NCBI RefSeq assembly: GCF_021018805.1 | Contig: NC_086247.1 | Location: 1,689,501-1,753,500 of the forward strand | Length of the DNA: 64,000 nt | DNA from: Prinia subflava | Lineage: Eukaryota; Chordata; Aves; Passeriformes; Cisticolidae | Reading direction: 5' to 3' | Shown here: piece after piece, positions 1 through 11,505 of the stretch | How positions within the stretch are numbered: position 1 is the first letter of the stretch | Layout of the letters: each line of letters starts with the position of its first letter | The notes under the pieces: generated by a model | Told to the model about the DNA's origin: nothing | What the model saw: the letters and a program-made list of their open reading frames with translations, nothing else | The model's database searches: none | Translations under genes and position numbers: made by a program

Positions 1-381
1 AAGACATTATCTGGGAATGCTCCTCCTCTTTTAGCACAACACAAAAATAACAACAGCTCCTGCAGCCTTCCATCCCTTGATTTGTTGGGGAGGATATTCC
101 AGATGTTTCATTAATGCTGTTCAGGATTTCTGGCTTTGATCCCTTTTAGCCTCCATTTTTTAGCTCTTCAGTGGAATGAGATTTTCATTTCTGCACCAAA
201 ATAAGCTTTGCTCACCTCGGAGAGGAGGCAGATCTCTCCAGATGAGATCTCTGATTAACAAATCTGGATCATTCCCTCTTTTAAGATCAAGAGGGTTTTG
301 TTCCTGTTTTCTATGGGATATAAATAAAGCTTTAAATTGATTGTGTCCTTATGGGTTGTAGAGAGATCTCCCACAGGGTCC

Positions 382-385
<4 letters not shown>
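1..385. other. unique non-coding stretch
   Basis: No repeat family, exon or RNA gene is recognisable. The sequence is moderately AT-rich, with ordinary base composition. Confidence 0.5.

Positions 386-416
<31 letters not shown>
386..416 (-). repeat. poly(T) run, 31 nt
   Basis: An uninterrupted run of 31 T, equivalent to a poly(A) run on the minus strand. The sequence beyond it (417 onward) shows no TTTATT (a minus-strand AATAAA) close by and no recognisable pseudogene. It may be a homopolymer microsatellite or the tail of an unrecognised retrocopy. Confidence 0.85.
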
Positions 417-418
<2 letters not shown>

Positions 419-532
419 GAATATTGGCATTAAGGTGTCCTAGATGGCTCCTGAGGTTCTTTGTGTAGTACAATAAATTAAAATAAATTAAAATAGATTT
501 TCGGTTTGATCCTTGTATGGGCCATTTACTTA

Positions 533-592
533 AGGGTTGGACTCGATCCTTGTGGGTCCCTTCCAGCTGAGAATGTTCACAGAATCTATGAA
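533..592 (+). mobile_element. CR1 LINE 3' end fragment
   Basis: Only the last ~60 bp of a CR1 element is present. It has the typical GGACTCGATCCTTG motif, then GGGTCCCTTCCAGCTGAG, then a degenerate tail resembling the CR1 terminal octamer ATTCTRTG. It belongs to the same CR1 subtype as 36865-36957 and, inverted, 27537-27637 and 35603-35760. Confidence 0.75.
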
Positions 593-639
593 AATAGTAA
601 TAAAATAAAATGAAGAAGTGTATTCTGTAATTTTATAAG

Positions 640-745
640 TGGTATAAATATGTGTTTATTTATATATACATTGATCTACAACTGGAGAATAATCCACTAA
701 CAATATATTTATGTATAAATATATTATATATATATATCTATCTAT
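640..745. repeat. AT-rich low-complexity sequence
   Basis: A run of TATA and ATTTAT words ending in an imperfect (TA)n and (TATC)n. It has no coding potential. Confidence 0.7.
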
Positions 746-1640
746 TTGCCTTTGTCATTTCTGTGCACTCTGTTATGCATTTAAATTCAAACCCACACTC
801 ATAATGTGATTAAAACCCAGGCTGGGATTTATGGCCTTGCTAAAACTGTTGGGATTTTTGCCACTTGTTCCAGTCCAGTCAGGAATTCCCTTCCCAAGGG
901 CTCAACATCATCATTAACTCATTCCTCTCCTCTTGGGGTTTGCTGCCTTGTCTCAGGCCTGGGATTTGATGCCCAGGTGATGGAAATACCTTGGATTGGC
1001 AAGGAAATGTTTTTTTGGAACAAGGAATTTCCAAAAATGTACTAAAAATACAACAGCAACCTTGGAAATTTGCTCTTTCCTGAAATAACCAAAAAGACTT
1101 GGCACAAGTGGGATGCCCTGAGAGAGCTGCAGCCCAGAATTCCAATTTCTCTGGTTTTTAATCTTTTTTTCCTCTCTTTAATTGTGTTTCTTACTAGGAC
1201 CCCGCAAAGGGAATTTTATTTGCACATAATTACTGTGAGTCTTTTTTCCTCATTTGATAACACATCTGACCTGTATGGATTTTTTTTTAATTTCTTTTAA
1301 TATTATTTTTAATATTATTACTTTTCAGCACTTCTCCTTTCCCGCTGAGGATGTGGGGGAGTGTAAACCTGATTTTATCAACTCCAAATCCTCGAAGACC
1401 AAACACAACCTGCTGTCAGACAGGTCATGCAAACTGAAAAAACAGGATAAATCCTGGGTCAACCTGGAAAATCCTGGTGTTGAATAAATAAATAAAAGCT
1501 GCAACAACAGAAGAGCCTTCGAGGGATTTGTATCTCTTATCCAGCTTGGTGTTTTCGAGTTGCCTGCCACAGACAGGAAATGGCACAATGGGCGTTTAAC
1601 AAATGTTCATTTGAAATTCTGGAGCTAGAAATTTAAGAGA
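746..1640. other. unique non-coding stretch
   Basis: No repeat or gene is recognised. A T-rich, TATTATTTT-like patch lies at 1278-1325. Open frames of 76-88 codons occur on both strands but have no domain, no consistent frame and no splice context that I can support. Confidence 0.5.
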
Positions 1641-1742
1641 TTAAAAATAGATAATAGTTAAATAGATAATAGTTAGATAATAGTTAAATAGGTAATAATT
1701 AAATAGATAATAATTAAAAATAGATAATAATTGAAAATAGAC
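1641..1742. repeat. AT-rich minisatellite (ATAGATAATAGTTAA-like)
   Basis: About seven imperfect copies of a 13-16 bp unit of the type TAGATAATAGTTAAA. Later copies carry TAATTAAA in place of TAGTTAAA. Divergence between units suggests it is not very young. Confidence 0.8.
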
Positions 1743-1837
1743 GATGCAGGACTCGGGATAAAAGACACGTTGGAGTAACCAGTATAATGGAATTTATTAT
1801 TTATTATAAATATAAATTATTATAATTTATTATTATA

Positions 1838-1892
1838 GACTCATGGAATATCCTGAGTGGGAAGGACCCACAAGGATCCTCACTGCAATCTG
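1838..1892 (-). mobile_element. CR1 LINE 3' end fragment
   Basis: The reverse complement of the CR1 terminus: TCATGGAATATCCTGAG, then GGAAGGACCCACAAGGATC. The preceding ~45 bp (1790-1835) is AT-rich low complexity. Only ~55 bp remain, so the copy is severely truncated. Confidence 0.75.
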
Positions 1893-2425
1893 TAAATGCC
1901 CCTTTTTGGCCCAAAGGGATCATTATCCTTTAAGTGAGGCAGCCTCTCCCCTTGTCCTACAAACCCAACCATTATTGCTCACTTTTGTCTATAAATCCCC
2001 TCTCCATCCCTCTCCTCCCAGGCCAGTGTTCACCCCAGGAGCGATCAAAGCGTGAATTTAGGAGGAAGGGATTATGACTGAGCTTCAGCCATGAGTGACT
2101 GGAGGCCCAAATCACACCAATAATCAATTTTTTCTCCTCCCCTCCTGTCAGATCTCCATCTCTCAGCCCAGGCCTTTTCATTTATACCCCTGCTATTACA
2201 AACAAATAATTCCTCCGATTATAATTTCAATAACCTATTGATTTTCTCTCGACTCTTGTTCCATGCACCAAGGTCCCAAGGCTTCCACTTCATTCTGATA
2301 TTTGTATTTCCAGACTGATTCCTTCCTCCAGGATGAATCATCCTGCCTGACAAAGGCATTCTTCAACCATGAAGTGAAGGTGAACGACCAGGAAAGGCAA
2401 GTTCAGGGTATAAAAGAGTTATGGG
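1893..2425. other. unique non-coding stretch
   Basis: No repeat or gene is recognised. There is a C/T-rich patch around 1985-2030. Confidence 0.45.
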
Positions 2426-2427
2426 TT

Positions 2428-2632
2428 GTGAGTTTATGTTGGATATTATGAAAAATTTGTTTGTGGAAGGGGCTGTCAGCTTTGGAACAGACTGGACAGG
2501 TGGAGTCACCATCTCTGGAGGGATTTAAAAGAAGTGTGGATGTGGCACTTGAGGATATGGTGTCAGCTTGGAGGTTGGACTCGGTGATGTTAAAAGCCTT
2601 TTTTAACCTGGATGACATTTTTTGAAGATCTG
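2428..2632 (+). mobile_element. CR1 LINE 3' fragment
   Basis: A diverged CR1 3' end. In order it has the TTGGATATTATGAAAAA segment, GGAAGGGGCTGTCAGC, a GGAGTCACCATCTCTGG motif, GGATGTGGCACTTGAGG and GGTTGGACTCGGTGATG. It belongs to the CR1 group with GTGGCACTT and GTTGGACTC-GATGAT motifs. The 5' side is truncated. Confidence 0.85.
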
Positions 2633-5600
2633 TTGCTTCCATTAAAGGAAATTTCTCCATTTCTCATTTTTTTCCAGATTTCTCTTTTTTGGGTGATCCT
2701 ATTACGTTAATTTTCAGTTCAATGAGATGAACCTGTGGTGATGCTTCTGATGACTGAAATGATTCACTCAGGAATTTATTTTCTAAATACTTCACTTAGA
2801 AGGAGATGAGTTCCACCTCTGCAAGATCTGTTTTAGCCTGCAAAACTACAGCAACAAAATCCAACTATAACCCCAAAAATTTCAATCAACAACTCTTTTC
2901 AGTCTTACTTTTTCTCTATAAATTTTAAATAAAATATAATGATATAATTCTGATACTTTTCTGGTACCATGGAGCACTAAAACAACCCCATGTACTTTAC
3001 AACAACACAGGGGAAAGTTTTTTTGGCAACTTTCTCTGAAAATATGCCAGCCATGCCTGAAATCGTGATTTAAAATCCTGAATATTCCACAGAATGGACA
3101 AAGCAACACCAAGAACATCTGATTCCCCAAATTCCAGCGCCATGAATTCCTCTTGAAAATCTTGAGCCTAGATTTTCAATTCTTCAGCTTAAGGGAGAGG
3201 CATCTGCAGCAGGTCTGGCAATAAATCTAATTATTATTGGGAGAATCATGGGAACCACCTACCAAATTCTGGAAGCAGAATTCTTTGGAGCTTGTCCATG
3301 TCCTGCCCAGTAACAAAAGCTATATTTGATTATCCCCAATTTTAGCTGCTGTGATTCAGGGCTTGAATCAAAGTCAGCCTGAGTCATTTCACTCTTTCTG
3401 CTGCTCTTTGCATGAGGCCATTTACAAACCCTTCCCATTCTCGTTGCAAACGTGAATTAATATTTGTTATTCATGGCTGGAAAACCTTCTCACGGGAGTG
3501 ATCAGGTTCCCAAAACATTCCAAAGGGAAATGCCAGCCCTGGAGATGCCTGAACATCAATAGGCAGCGCTGGTGTGAATTTATTTTTATTTTATTTATTT
3601 TATTTTTATTTTAAGTTCAAACAGAATCCTGTCCACAAGTAGTTCTTGGCAGAGACTGCACTCTGGCCCAGCTACAATTCATGTAACAAATGGAAAAATT
3701 CAATTTTTTTACTGCTTAGAAGAGTCCTGCCCTTGAATGTATGGGGGAGGTTGAATTTATTGACATTTCTGCAGTGAAGGGGGAAGTTGGAGATTCTGGT
3801 CCTTAATATTTGAGGAATTTATGAGGTCCCTTGAGTGGCTGAGAGCTCTGGGGGAGGCTGAGGGTCTTGTGAAGGTTCTGCTTCTAAAACTTATGCTGGA
3901 AAATTGAGGGAAGAGGAACCTGGGGGATATTTGAAGTTCTCCCTTCTGACAGCAGCTCTGGAAAATTTTATTCTGCACTCTAAAATGATTTCTCCTTCTG
4001 AAGAAAATTGTAATTTCCTTCTTTGCTTTACATCCATTTCTTTGCATAAACTTTAATGTTAAAAAGGTTTAGATCACGTCTATTGGAGATGTCTGAAGGT
4101 TCCTCCTTCACTGCACAGGGGAGGGAAGGAGCAGGGTATTGGTTTTTCTTGGAGCTGTGCAAGAATCCTGGTAACTCCTCCTTGTTATAACTTTTATTTC
4201 CAGGACTTTATGGTCTACACTTCAGCTAAGGCAAGAAAATGATGATCTCATTCCTAACTTGTGCTTGGAAACCTGCCAGTGAATGGGAAAGCTGTGACAA
4301 GGCAGCAGCATCTTCCAGAAGAGGATCTGCCTCTGGGAGAGGAGAAATGCAGCTTCCAGACACTCTGATAAGAGGGAAAAGGAGATAAAAGCACGGGAAG
4401 TCCCCTCCCTTGTTATTTGAGTGATGGGAATCGAGGCTTTTAAAGGAGGAAAATTTTCAGGGAGGAGAATTGGGAAAGGTGGGAGAGGCTGAACCAGGGT
4501 GAGAGGATGGTTGGAATATCCGTGCAAGGTGAAGAGAGGATGGTAAGGGGCCCTCAGCGTTTCATCTCCCCTCTTGCTATTCCCTGATCCTCCAATAATG
4601 GAAAAAAGGGGTTTCCACCCTGCTAAGTGGTGAATGGATTATTCTGGGGTGCAACCCTGCCACCCTCGATTCTCATTTAATCCGTCCTGAATCCAAATGT
4701 CATCTTGCACATTGGACTTCTTGTATTGAAAAATAATTGTCTTTTATTTCTATTGCGTTGAACCCTTCTCCACTTCTGTATTTGTGAGGCAACTTTGTCC
4801 AAAACAACCCTCAGAGATGGAGCTGTCAGTGACAGAAACATCTGGAGAAATGACAGGAAACAGCAACTTTTTGTGCTGGATCCTGGCCCCCTCCAAGCCT
4901 GCGTGGTGCCACTCGTGAGGATGAGCTGGACCAGGCCCTGGGATGGGGCAGAGCAGGAGCAGAATGGTGGAAAAGCCTTTGTGCAACAGCATGAAAAGGA
5001 ATCTGTACCTCAATTTCGACTTCCTGCACATCTCCAGGGCATTTAAACGAGATTTGATTATTCCTGCAGGTCATGAGGAGCTAAACAGCTCCAGAGAGTG
5101 GTTTGGACCTCAGAGGGCTGAGTAAATCCTTAGGTTCCTTTTCAGAGAAGGAGTTTGTGGTGTGCACAGACCTAAATGCTTGGAGGCAGAGAAATGAACC
5201 TCCAGATGCACTTGTACTTCCCAAAATCCATGTACAATACGTTCTTCTTTGAAGTTTATTACTTGCAGGGGATATCAGCTCTTTCTGTTGCATTGTGGAC
5301 CTCGGGCACTCTGTGAAAGGATTTTGTGGAAGATTTTATTGAAATTATTTCTCCACCCTTCCCTATTGAACAACATTTCTCTCCAATTAAGATATAAAGC
5401 TAAGGCTTAGTGGAAGAATCATTATTTTACCAGTCTGTGAGTCATAAAATTGCAACAACTGCTCTACCTCATGTCAAGGGGGGGTAATTAACCACAATTA
5501 TCTACGGCACCAGGTGCGGATTTATTCTAAGCAGGAGCTGGTGGAGCAGAGCTCAAGTGCCCACTGGACAGAGCTCCTTTTTTCACAGGCCATGAAATAC

Positions 5601-5924
5601 ACCCAAGGTTGTTTTTTATCCCCCAGCAAGCCGGGAAGTTGTTCTTAATAGGGTTTTAAATATCTTTTAATTGTGGGGTTTTAATTTTTTTTCCTAGGAA
5701 ATCTGCAACAAAATGGCACAGGATCAATTTTACTGCCATCATCCCTCTCGTGGGGTAGGAAGGAGAGGAATATTCCCACTTTTAGAGCAGAATCAAGGGA
5801 GCAGGAGGCACTCAGTGGTGGATAAGCTGTGCTAGATTTTGGGGCTGGAGTTCTGCCTCAGCTGTGAACTGCCTTTGGCCAAGTTTTGGGAAAAAAATCA
5901 AATAATTGTGTCAGCTTGGGGACA
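2633..5924. other. 3.3-kb mostly unique non-coding stretch
   Basis: No transposable element is recognised. A short T/A run made of ATTTT and ATTT units lies at 3575-3616. A compact TAATTA-containing block at 5440-5540 could be regulatory, but that is only a guess. Open frames (for example 3757-4047 and 4222-4527, both minus) are short, domain-free and not supported as exons. Confidence 0.45.
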
Positions 5925-6296
5925 GTTCCAGGCTAAGGGAGAAAAAGGAGAAGGCAGCTCATGGGGGGACTTTCTGGCTCTCCACAACTCCCTGACAGGA
6001 CAAGGAGCCAGGCAAGGGTCAGGCTCTGCTCCCAGGGAATAGGGACAAGAGGAAACGGTCTCAGACTGTGCCAGGGGATGTTTAGGTTGGACATCAGTGG
6101 GAATTTCTCCATGGAAAGGGTGGTCAGGCATTGGAAGGGGCTGCCCAGGGGGTGGTGGATTCCCCATCCCTGGAGATTCCCATCCAGGGAATGTCTGGAT
6201 GTGGCACTCAGAGCTCTGGGCTGGGTGACAAGGTAAGGATGAGTCACCTTGACTCCATGATCCTGGAGGTCTTTTCCAACATAAATGATTCTGGGA
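5925..6296 (+). mobile_element. CR1 LINE 3' fragment, ORF2 C-terminus plus tail
   Basis: The + strand carries the decayed C-terminal end of CR1 ORF2. Residues such as GTRGNGLRL, then FRLDISGNFS, then RVVRHWKGLPR are readable around 6028-6155. The 3' end follows (GATCCTGGAGGTCTTTTCC and a TGATTCTGGGATTTG tail). It is truncated at the 5' end. It abuts a second CR1 copy in the same orientation at 6297. Confidence 0.92.
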
Positions 6297-6522
6297 TTTG
6301 ATGAAATTCTTCCCTGTGAGGGTGGTGAGGCCCTGGCACAGGGTGCCCAGAGGAGCTGTGGCTGCCCCTGGATCCCTGGAAGTGTCCAAGGCCAGGCTGG
6401 ATGGGGCTTGGAGCAACCTGGGATAGTGGGAGGTGTCCCTGCCTATGGCAGAGGGTGGAATGAGATGATCTTGAAAGTCCCTTCCAACTCAAACCATTCC
6501 ATAATTCTGTAATTCTTCTGGA
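6297..6522 (+). mobile_element. CR1 LINE 3' fragment, head-to-tail with the previous copy
   Basis: A 5'-truncated CR1 that starts at AAATTCTTCCCTGTGAGG. It passes through GGTGGTGAGGCCCTGGC, the CCCTGGAAGTGTCCAAGG motif and TGGGATAGTGGGAGGTG, and ends in CCATTCCATAATTCTGTAATTC, which carries the terminal octamer repeat. It sits directly on the 3' tail of the preceding CR1. Confidence 0.95.
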
Positions 6523-7964
6523 ATCACATCTGATTCTGGAGCTCTTTTCGTCACACTGAAATAATTTGGAGCAGCACAGAAGTTTGTCCTGTAGAGAGAC
6601 ACAAATGGTTATGGCACCTTCTTTCCTTGAAAATTTCTCATGGATGTCATTGCCCAAAACCAGATGCAGAACAAACCTGTCAAATAGTTGAGTTCTTAAT
6701 TTTTTCCCAAACAATTCAGCAATTTTTTTTTCTCTTTTGGTCATGAAAGAGGCCATTACAATTCTGAGATTCAACCCACACTCCTGCCTGGAGTGTTGTC
6801 TCCCAGCCACACCAGATCACTGTTGATGGACACAACTTTTAATAATGATTCATTTTCCACCCACTGCTCAAACCTTTTGCTGCCCCAGCCATTCATTTAT
6901 TCCTAATTTAATACCACTTTCTTTTGTCTGCTCTGAAACACAACATGGGAAAGGCAGTGGTTGACTGTCATGGGTCAGAAACCCCCATTTCTATACTAAC
7001 ACAGGAGAGAAAGGATTTAATATTTGGTGGAGGGACCGTGAGACACCAGCAGAGTTATTTCCATGGCCTTTCCTTTCTCTGATATTCTGAGAGTGAAGGT
7101 AACTGTAAAATAAGTGTTTTTGAAACCCCCTCCAGCACACAGAGGTTACAGGAATTTATGGGCAGAACAAAATATTGCTGCTACATCCGGAGACTTTTTT
7201 AAAACTACACCCCAGAAACCAGAAAATTCTAATTTCCCATGGATTCCCACCTTCTTTATTGGTGTACTCCATAATACTCATGAGAATATGGAGTGGTTTG
7301 TTGGAAAACCTGTTACCAATCCCAATTTGGATATCCAGGAGCATGTGAGGCACAGATTAGCTGAGATTACTCAGGGTCCTGTAGATTTTGTTTGGTGCCT
7401 GGAGAAGAGGAGGTTTCTCCAGGGCATCTCCTTTGTCCCTGGGTGCTCCAAGTCAGACCCAGATTGGGTCACGCCCAAATTTTTTTCCTTCCACTGATTT
7501 TTAACAGCACATTAACAGCAGCCAGGAGCTCTAGTGGGTTTAAAATCCAAGCTAAAATAAAGGTAAAATACATAAGAGGTCCAAAATGGACATCAGAATT
7601 ACAAAGGTTTATAAAATTGTAAATTTTCAGGAAAACCCCCAATGCTTCTACTTTATATTTTAAAAAATATATCCTATATATGCAGAGGGGTGCAGCTTTT
7701 CACCCCAAATGATCTGATGAACCAGGAGACTGCAGGATTTTGGGAGGGTTTTCAGATTTGCTTCTCTCAGGCTCTGGTATCAGAGAATTTCCTTTTCACG
7801 GCTCCCTCTGGAGATTATTCTGCTTTAAAACCTCCCAGCTTGAAGACTTTAAAGCTGAGTGACCTCCCTGTGACCAGCTTTGCATTCCAGTTTTAGAAAT
7901 GCTTGTGTCCCTTGGTGGTGGGGATTGAACACAACCTGCTCAGAAATTCAGAGAAAGTTTTGGT
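6523..7964. other. unique non-coding stretch
   Basis: No repeat family is recognised with confidence. The largest open frame (7114-7497, plus, 127 codons) has no domain that I recognise and no visible splice or promoter context. I do not call it a gene. Confidence 0.4.
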
Positions 7965-8440
7965 AAAAACTTAAACCATTAAGGCTGGAAAAGATCTCTG
8001 GGGTCGTTGAGTCCAGCTGTTCTCCCGGGAGTGCCAAGGCCACCACTAAACCCTGTCCCTAAGTGCCACATCCACGCGTTTTTTGAACACTTCCAGAGAT
8101 GGTGATTCCACCACTCCCCTGGGCAGCCCCTTCCGATGTTCAACAAGTCTTTCAGTGAGTAAATTTTTCCTAATATCCGATTTCAGCCTCCCTCGAGCAC
8201 AACTTGAGGTAGTTTTCTCTGGTCCTGTCCCTTATTCCCTGGAAGCAGAGCCCGATACCCACCTGATCCCACCCTCAGGGAGTTGTGGAGAGAGAACAGG
8301 TCCACCCTGAGCCTCCTTTTCTCCAGGCTGAACCCCCTCAGCTGCTCCTGGTGCTCCAGACCCTTCCCCAGCTCCATTCCCTTCCCTGGACATTCCCAGC
8401 ATTTTTCCTCCAGAATAAAGGGAAACACCATTCCCTGCCT
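7965..8440 (-). mobile_element. CR1 LINE 3' fragment, ~475 bp
   Basis: Reverse complement of the CR1 ORF2 C-terminus and 3' end. It begins with the inverted terminal part (AAGGCTGGAAAAGATCTC, GTCGTTGAGTCCAGCTG), then GTGCCACATCCACGC, GGGCAGCCCCTTCC, CCTAATATCCGATTTC, CTCCACAACTCCC-like sequence and TTTCTCCAGGCTGAAC. It is one of the longer CR1 copies in the window. The solo LTR at 8694 lies 250 bp downstream. Confidence 0.92.
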
Positions 8441-8693
8441 GTTCCAGCAACGTCCAGACTTCTGGGATGTTTATCCACCAGGGAATCTTCTGTTTTCTGA
8501 AGATAGGAATATCAGAATAATTCCTATGGGTCATTGCTGAACTGGCCCTAAGTTTCTTGTAGAGCTTTTCCATGTGGTTGATTAAGGAAGGTGGAGAAAT
8601 GGGAAATGATCCGTGATATCCATCATGGAAAAAGTGGCTGCCGCTCCTGCCTCTGCTCCTGAACCGAGCTGTGACTTCCAAACGTTTCACCCC

Positions 8694-9313
8694 TATGCTG
8701 GTTTGAAAGCAAAACCAGTGAGACTCCAAGTCAGAAATACAATTTAATAGAGAGAGAACAAACAACAAGAAAGATAAAAATAAAATTAAAATAAAATAAG
8801 ACAAATGAAATAGTACAAAGGACCACTGACAGAGTCAGAATGCCAACCTGACACCCTGTTGGTCAGGGTGTTGGAAACAGCCTGGAGTCCTCCCAGAGTG
8901 ACAGATGTGGCTCCACTGAAGTAGAGATGATCCTCAAGAAAGGGTCCAGTCCTCCTCTGGGAATCCAGTGGGAACAGGCTCCCTTGGTGTTTGGGACTGC
9001 AGGTTTTATCCCTGTGGAAAGGCTTTGGCTCCTCCCACTGGGTGGAGCATCTCCCAATGGGATGAGGTGATGTTATCAGTCATGTGAGAGCCTTCAATGG
9101 CCCATTCACAGGGGATGTCCCTTGGAGGAGGATGGGTGGAGGAAGAGATAAGGAGGCCCTGCCTTATCTGGTGTTATCAGGTGTCCATTAACAGAAGGCA
9201 TCTGCCCTCTTCCCCCCCTAGAGTTACAAGAGATAAGGAACAATATCTCCCAATGGCCTTCAACAGATGAAAATAGAATACACACTTCTGGTTACATTTT
9301 TCAACCCAGGACA
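8694..9313 (-). mobile_element. solo LTR, TGTCTTGG family (ERVL-like), U3-X / core-A / U5-A
   Basis: A solo endogenous-retrovirus LTR of ~620 bp with a perfect 5-bp target duplication, ACCCC at 8689-8693 and 9314-9318. On the minus strand it starts TGTCCTGGGTTG and ends CAAACCAGCATA (the terminal CA is mutated). The core promoter reads GGGATAAAACC on the minus strand, downstream of GGAGGAGCCAAAG. No internal retroviral sequence remains, so the copy is the product of LTR-LTR recombination. Five-base duplications fit class III (ERVL-type) elements; the family name is not assigned. Confidence 0.92.
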
Positions 9314-9318
9314 ACCCC

Positions 9319-9845
9319 TCCTGGGCTTCGCCTTTGCTGCTCTCTAGCCACGCTCTGTTAGCGGCTTTGAGAGCTGTGATGAAAGGAATTACCTGGCTGC
9401 AGGTGTCACTGAGGGTTTAGGACGCTGAATTGCCAAATTTCAGCGGTTTTTATCTCGGTGCAGCAGCCTCACCTCCCACCCCTTCACCCCCGCCTCAGCA
9501 GCTGGGAGAGGAACTTCAAAAAGTACAGTTTTTGTTACAGTAATGATTATTTTATTGTTTCAATGGTATTTTATTATTTCATCAACTCTCAGGGATAATA
9601 AACAGAGAATTGGGTTTGGGCTGCTCCCTCCTGGCCTCGTGTTGCCTCTGTGCTCCTCTCAGGGTGAAATTTCTCCCCTGGAAGATCTTCAGCTAGAAAT
9701 AGAGGTCAAGGGATATCTGCTTCCATGAGCACCACTGGCCATGGGGACGTTTTTTTGGTCACACATTGTATCCCCCTGGTCTTCCAGGGAATTTTCTGTC
9801 TGGAATATTTCCTGGTCTAAGCAAGAGCTGTCTCTTTATTTTCTG
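9319..9845. other. unique non-coding stretch
   Basis: No repeat or gene is recognised. 9440-9500 is C-rich and the remainder is ordinary. Confidence 0.45.
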
Positions 9846-9847
9846 AC

Positions 9848-9983
9848 CCCTCTTTTCAAGGCTGGGTTGGATGGAATTCCGAGCAGCCTGGGGTAGTGGA
9901 AGATGTCCCTGCCCATGGCAGGGGGTTGGAATTGAATGATCTCTAAGGACCCTTTCCCAAACCATTCCACATTTCTATGACCA
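9848..9983 (+). mobile_element. CR1 LINE 3' fragment
   Basis: 5'-truncated CR1: GGCTGGGTTGGATGG, GGGGTAGTGGAAGATGTCC, CTGCCCATGGCAGGGG, and CAAACCATTCCACATTTC with a tail of the terminal octamer type. Confidence 0.93.
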
Positions 9984-10159
9984 AGAAGAGGAATGTCAGG
10001 AATCTGATGAAAACCTACCACTAGAAAACCCAGCACAGGTTGTTTCATGCCCTGGGGATCCGAAGAGTTGAGTGATATGGAAGAGTCTAAATGAGCAGGA
10101 CTCAGCCAGAGCCCTGCAGGGGACTGATGAGCAAAAAATGACTTTGCTGAAGAATATTT

Positions 10160-10350
10160 CATCTCCTGTTAACAGAAACGAGGCACAGATCAACTCTGTG
10201 ATCATTTGTACCTCCCTGGTACAGCCAGTTTGATGGGTATCTCGATGATCAGCTGAGCTAGCGAGCAATTAAAGTCTAATTTGCATCCGCACATGATATT
10301 AAAATGCCCAGATTAATTTTTAAAAGAGGCTCCTTCTCATTGAAGGCAGC
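10160..10350. promoter_or_regulatory. candidate conserved non-coding element with POU octamer
   Basis: Repeat-free, AT-rich sequence with several homeodomain-type TAAT words. It has an ATTTGCAT octamer at 10279-10286, a CAATTAAAG word just before it and GATTAATTTTTAAAA just after. Motif density of this sort is typical of vertebrate enhancers. Nothing here shows conservation directly, so the call is inference. The open frame on the minus strand (10276-10509) is not credible as coding. Confidence 0.35.
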
Positions 10351-11429
10351 ATTAACTGATTGGATCCATGCACAGGATGAGACAGGATTTCTCCTCACGA
10401 AGGGAGAGATGCTGCCCTGGAACTCGAAGAAATCTCTGCTTTGCCCAGCAGGTGATAAATGCTTCCAGCAGCTCTTCCAGGTAAAGATAAGGCTGTTCCA
10501 TGACTTCATTCCAGTGAAACCTTAACTACCACAGCATCCAGAGTTTATTGTCCACAGAAGTTGTAATTTTCATGGCAAAGTGCGTTAAATAAACCAACTT
10601 GAGTAGATGCTGCAGATTTTCTCTTTCAGCAACCTGCGTGTCTCTGTCCTAAAGAGATGAGAAAATTCTCCCAGCAGCCCTGGGTTTGGGATGGGTGGAG
10701 TAGCCCCAGGCAAAGCCCATTTACACAGGAAAACTTGTGGATTTGTCAGGCAGGTAGAGAAAATGCAGATTTTTCACTGCGGGGAAAAATATTGGGCATG
10801 GTGATTTTTTATGTGCTTCAACACCCAGTGGAGCCGTGCCCACGGAAAACATGAAAACTCCATTTGCAGGGCTGTTTTGTAAAGAGGAAGAAGAAAATAC
10901 ATGTAAAAAGAATAGAAAGGTTTTGTTACAAGCTGAGAAGGAAAAAGAGGCTTTAAAATGAAAATTCAGTTTGATCCCACTTGCTTCTGAAGCACTGGAG
11001 GGTTACTGGTCCACAGAAATTTTCATTATTTTCTATTTTTACCCAATTTGATTGAAGAAAAGTGTAAGGTCCCAAAAAGACTGAGCATCCGTTCTCTCCT
11101 AGAAGTTTTATATATTAAATAAACTATATGTTCAATATACTTTAAAGATATATTTTTCTAAGACTGAAGCTTGTCACCATTTCAATGATATAATTTTTTT
11201 CTCTGCAAAACAAGCAGTTTGAGACCACAGAGGTGCCTGGATGAAAGATATTCTCCTTGAGTCTACGAGTGTTTGCTGCAGCATTTCTAAAAGGTTTTCT
11301 CCTGTTTCCAAAGCCAGGTAAAACCTGGTCCTGGCTGGGGCTCTCTGAGTCCTGAGTAGCAGCAGCTGTCCTTGTTGGCAGGTCTGGGAATAATGCCTTG
11401 GAATATCCAGCTCCGGGTGGTTTGGACAC
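10351..11429. other. unique non-coding stretch
   Basis: No repeat family or exon is recognised. 11100-11160 is AT-rich. Confidence 0.45.
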
Positions 11430-11431
11430 TG

Positions 11432-11505
11432 ACTTGGCACTGGATATTAGGAAAAGTTATTTATTGTCAAAGTGGTGAGGCCTGGCACAGGTTGCCCACA
11501 GAAGC
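11432..11505 (+). mobile_element. CR1 LINE internal fragment
   Basis: A short CR1 piece lacking the tail: GGATATTAGGAAAAG, then GTGGTGAGGCCTGGCACAGG, then GTTGCCCACAGAAGCTGTGG. Both ends are truncated, which is unusual, because CR1 copies normally keep the 3' end. Confidence 0.8.

Noticed and set aside
5898..6810. Minus-strand frames of 172 and 188 codons
   Set aside because: They are antisense to the two CR1 fragments.
7114..7497. 127-codon frame as a possible gene
   Set aside because: Length is within chance for 64 kb in six frames; no recognisable domain, no splice or promoter signal that I can support.
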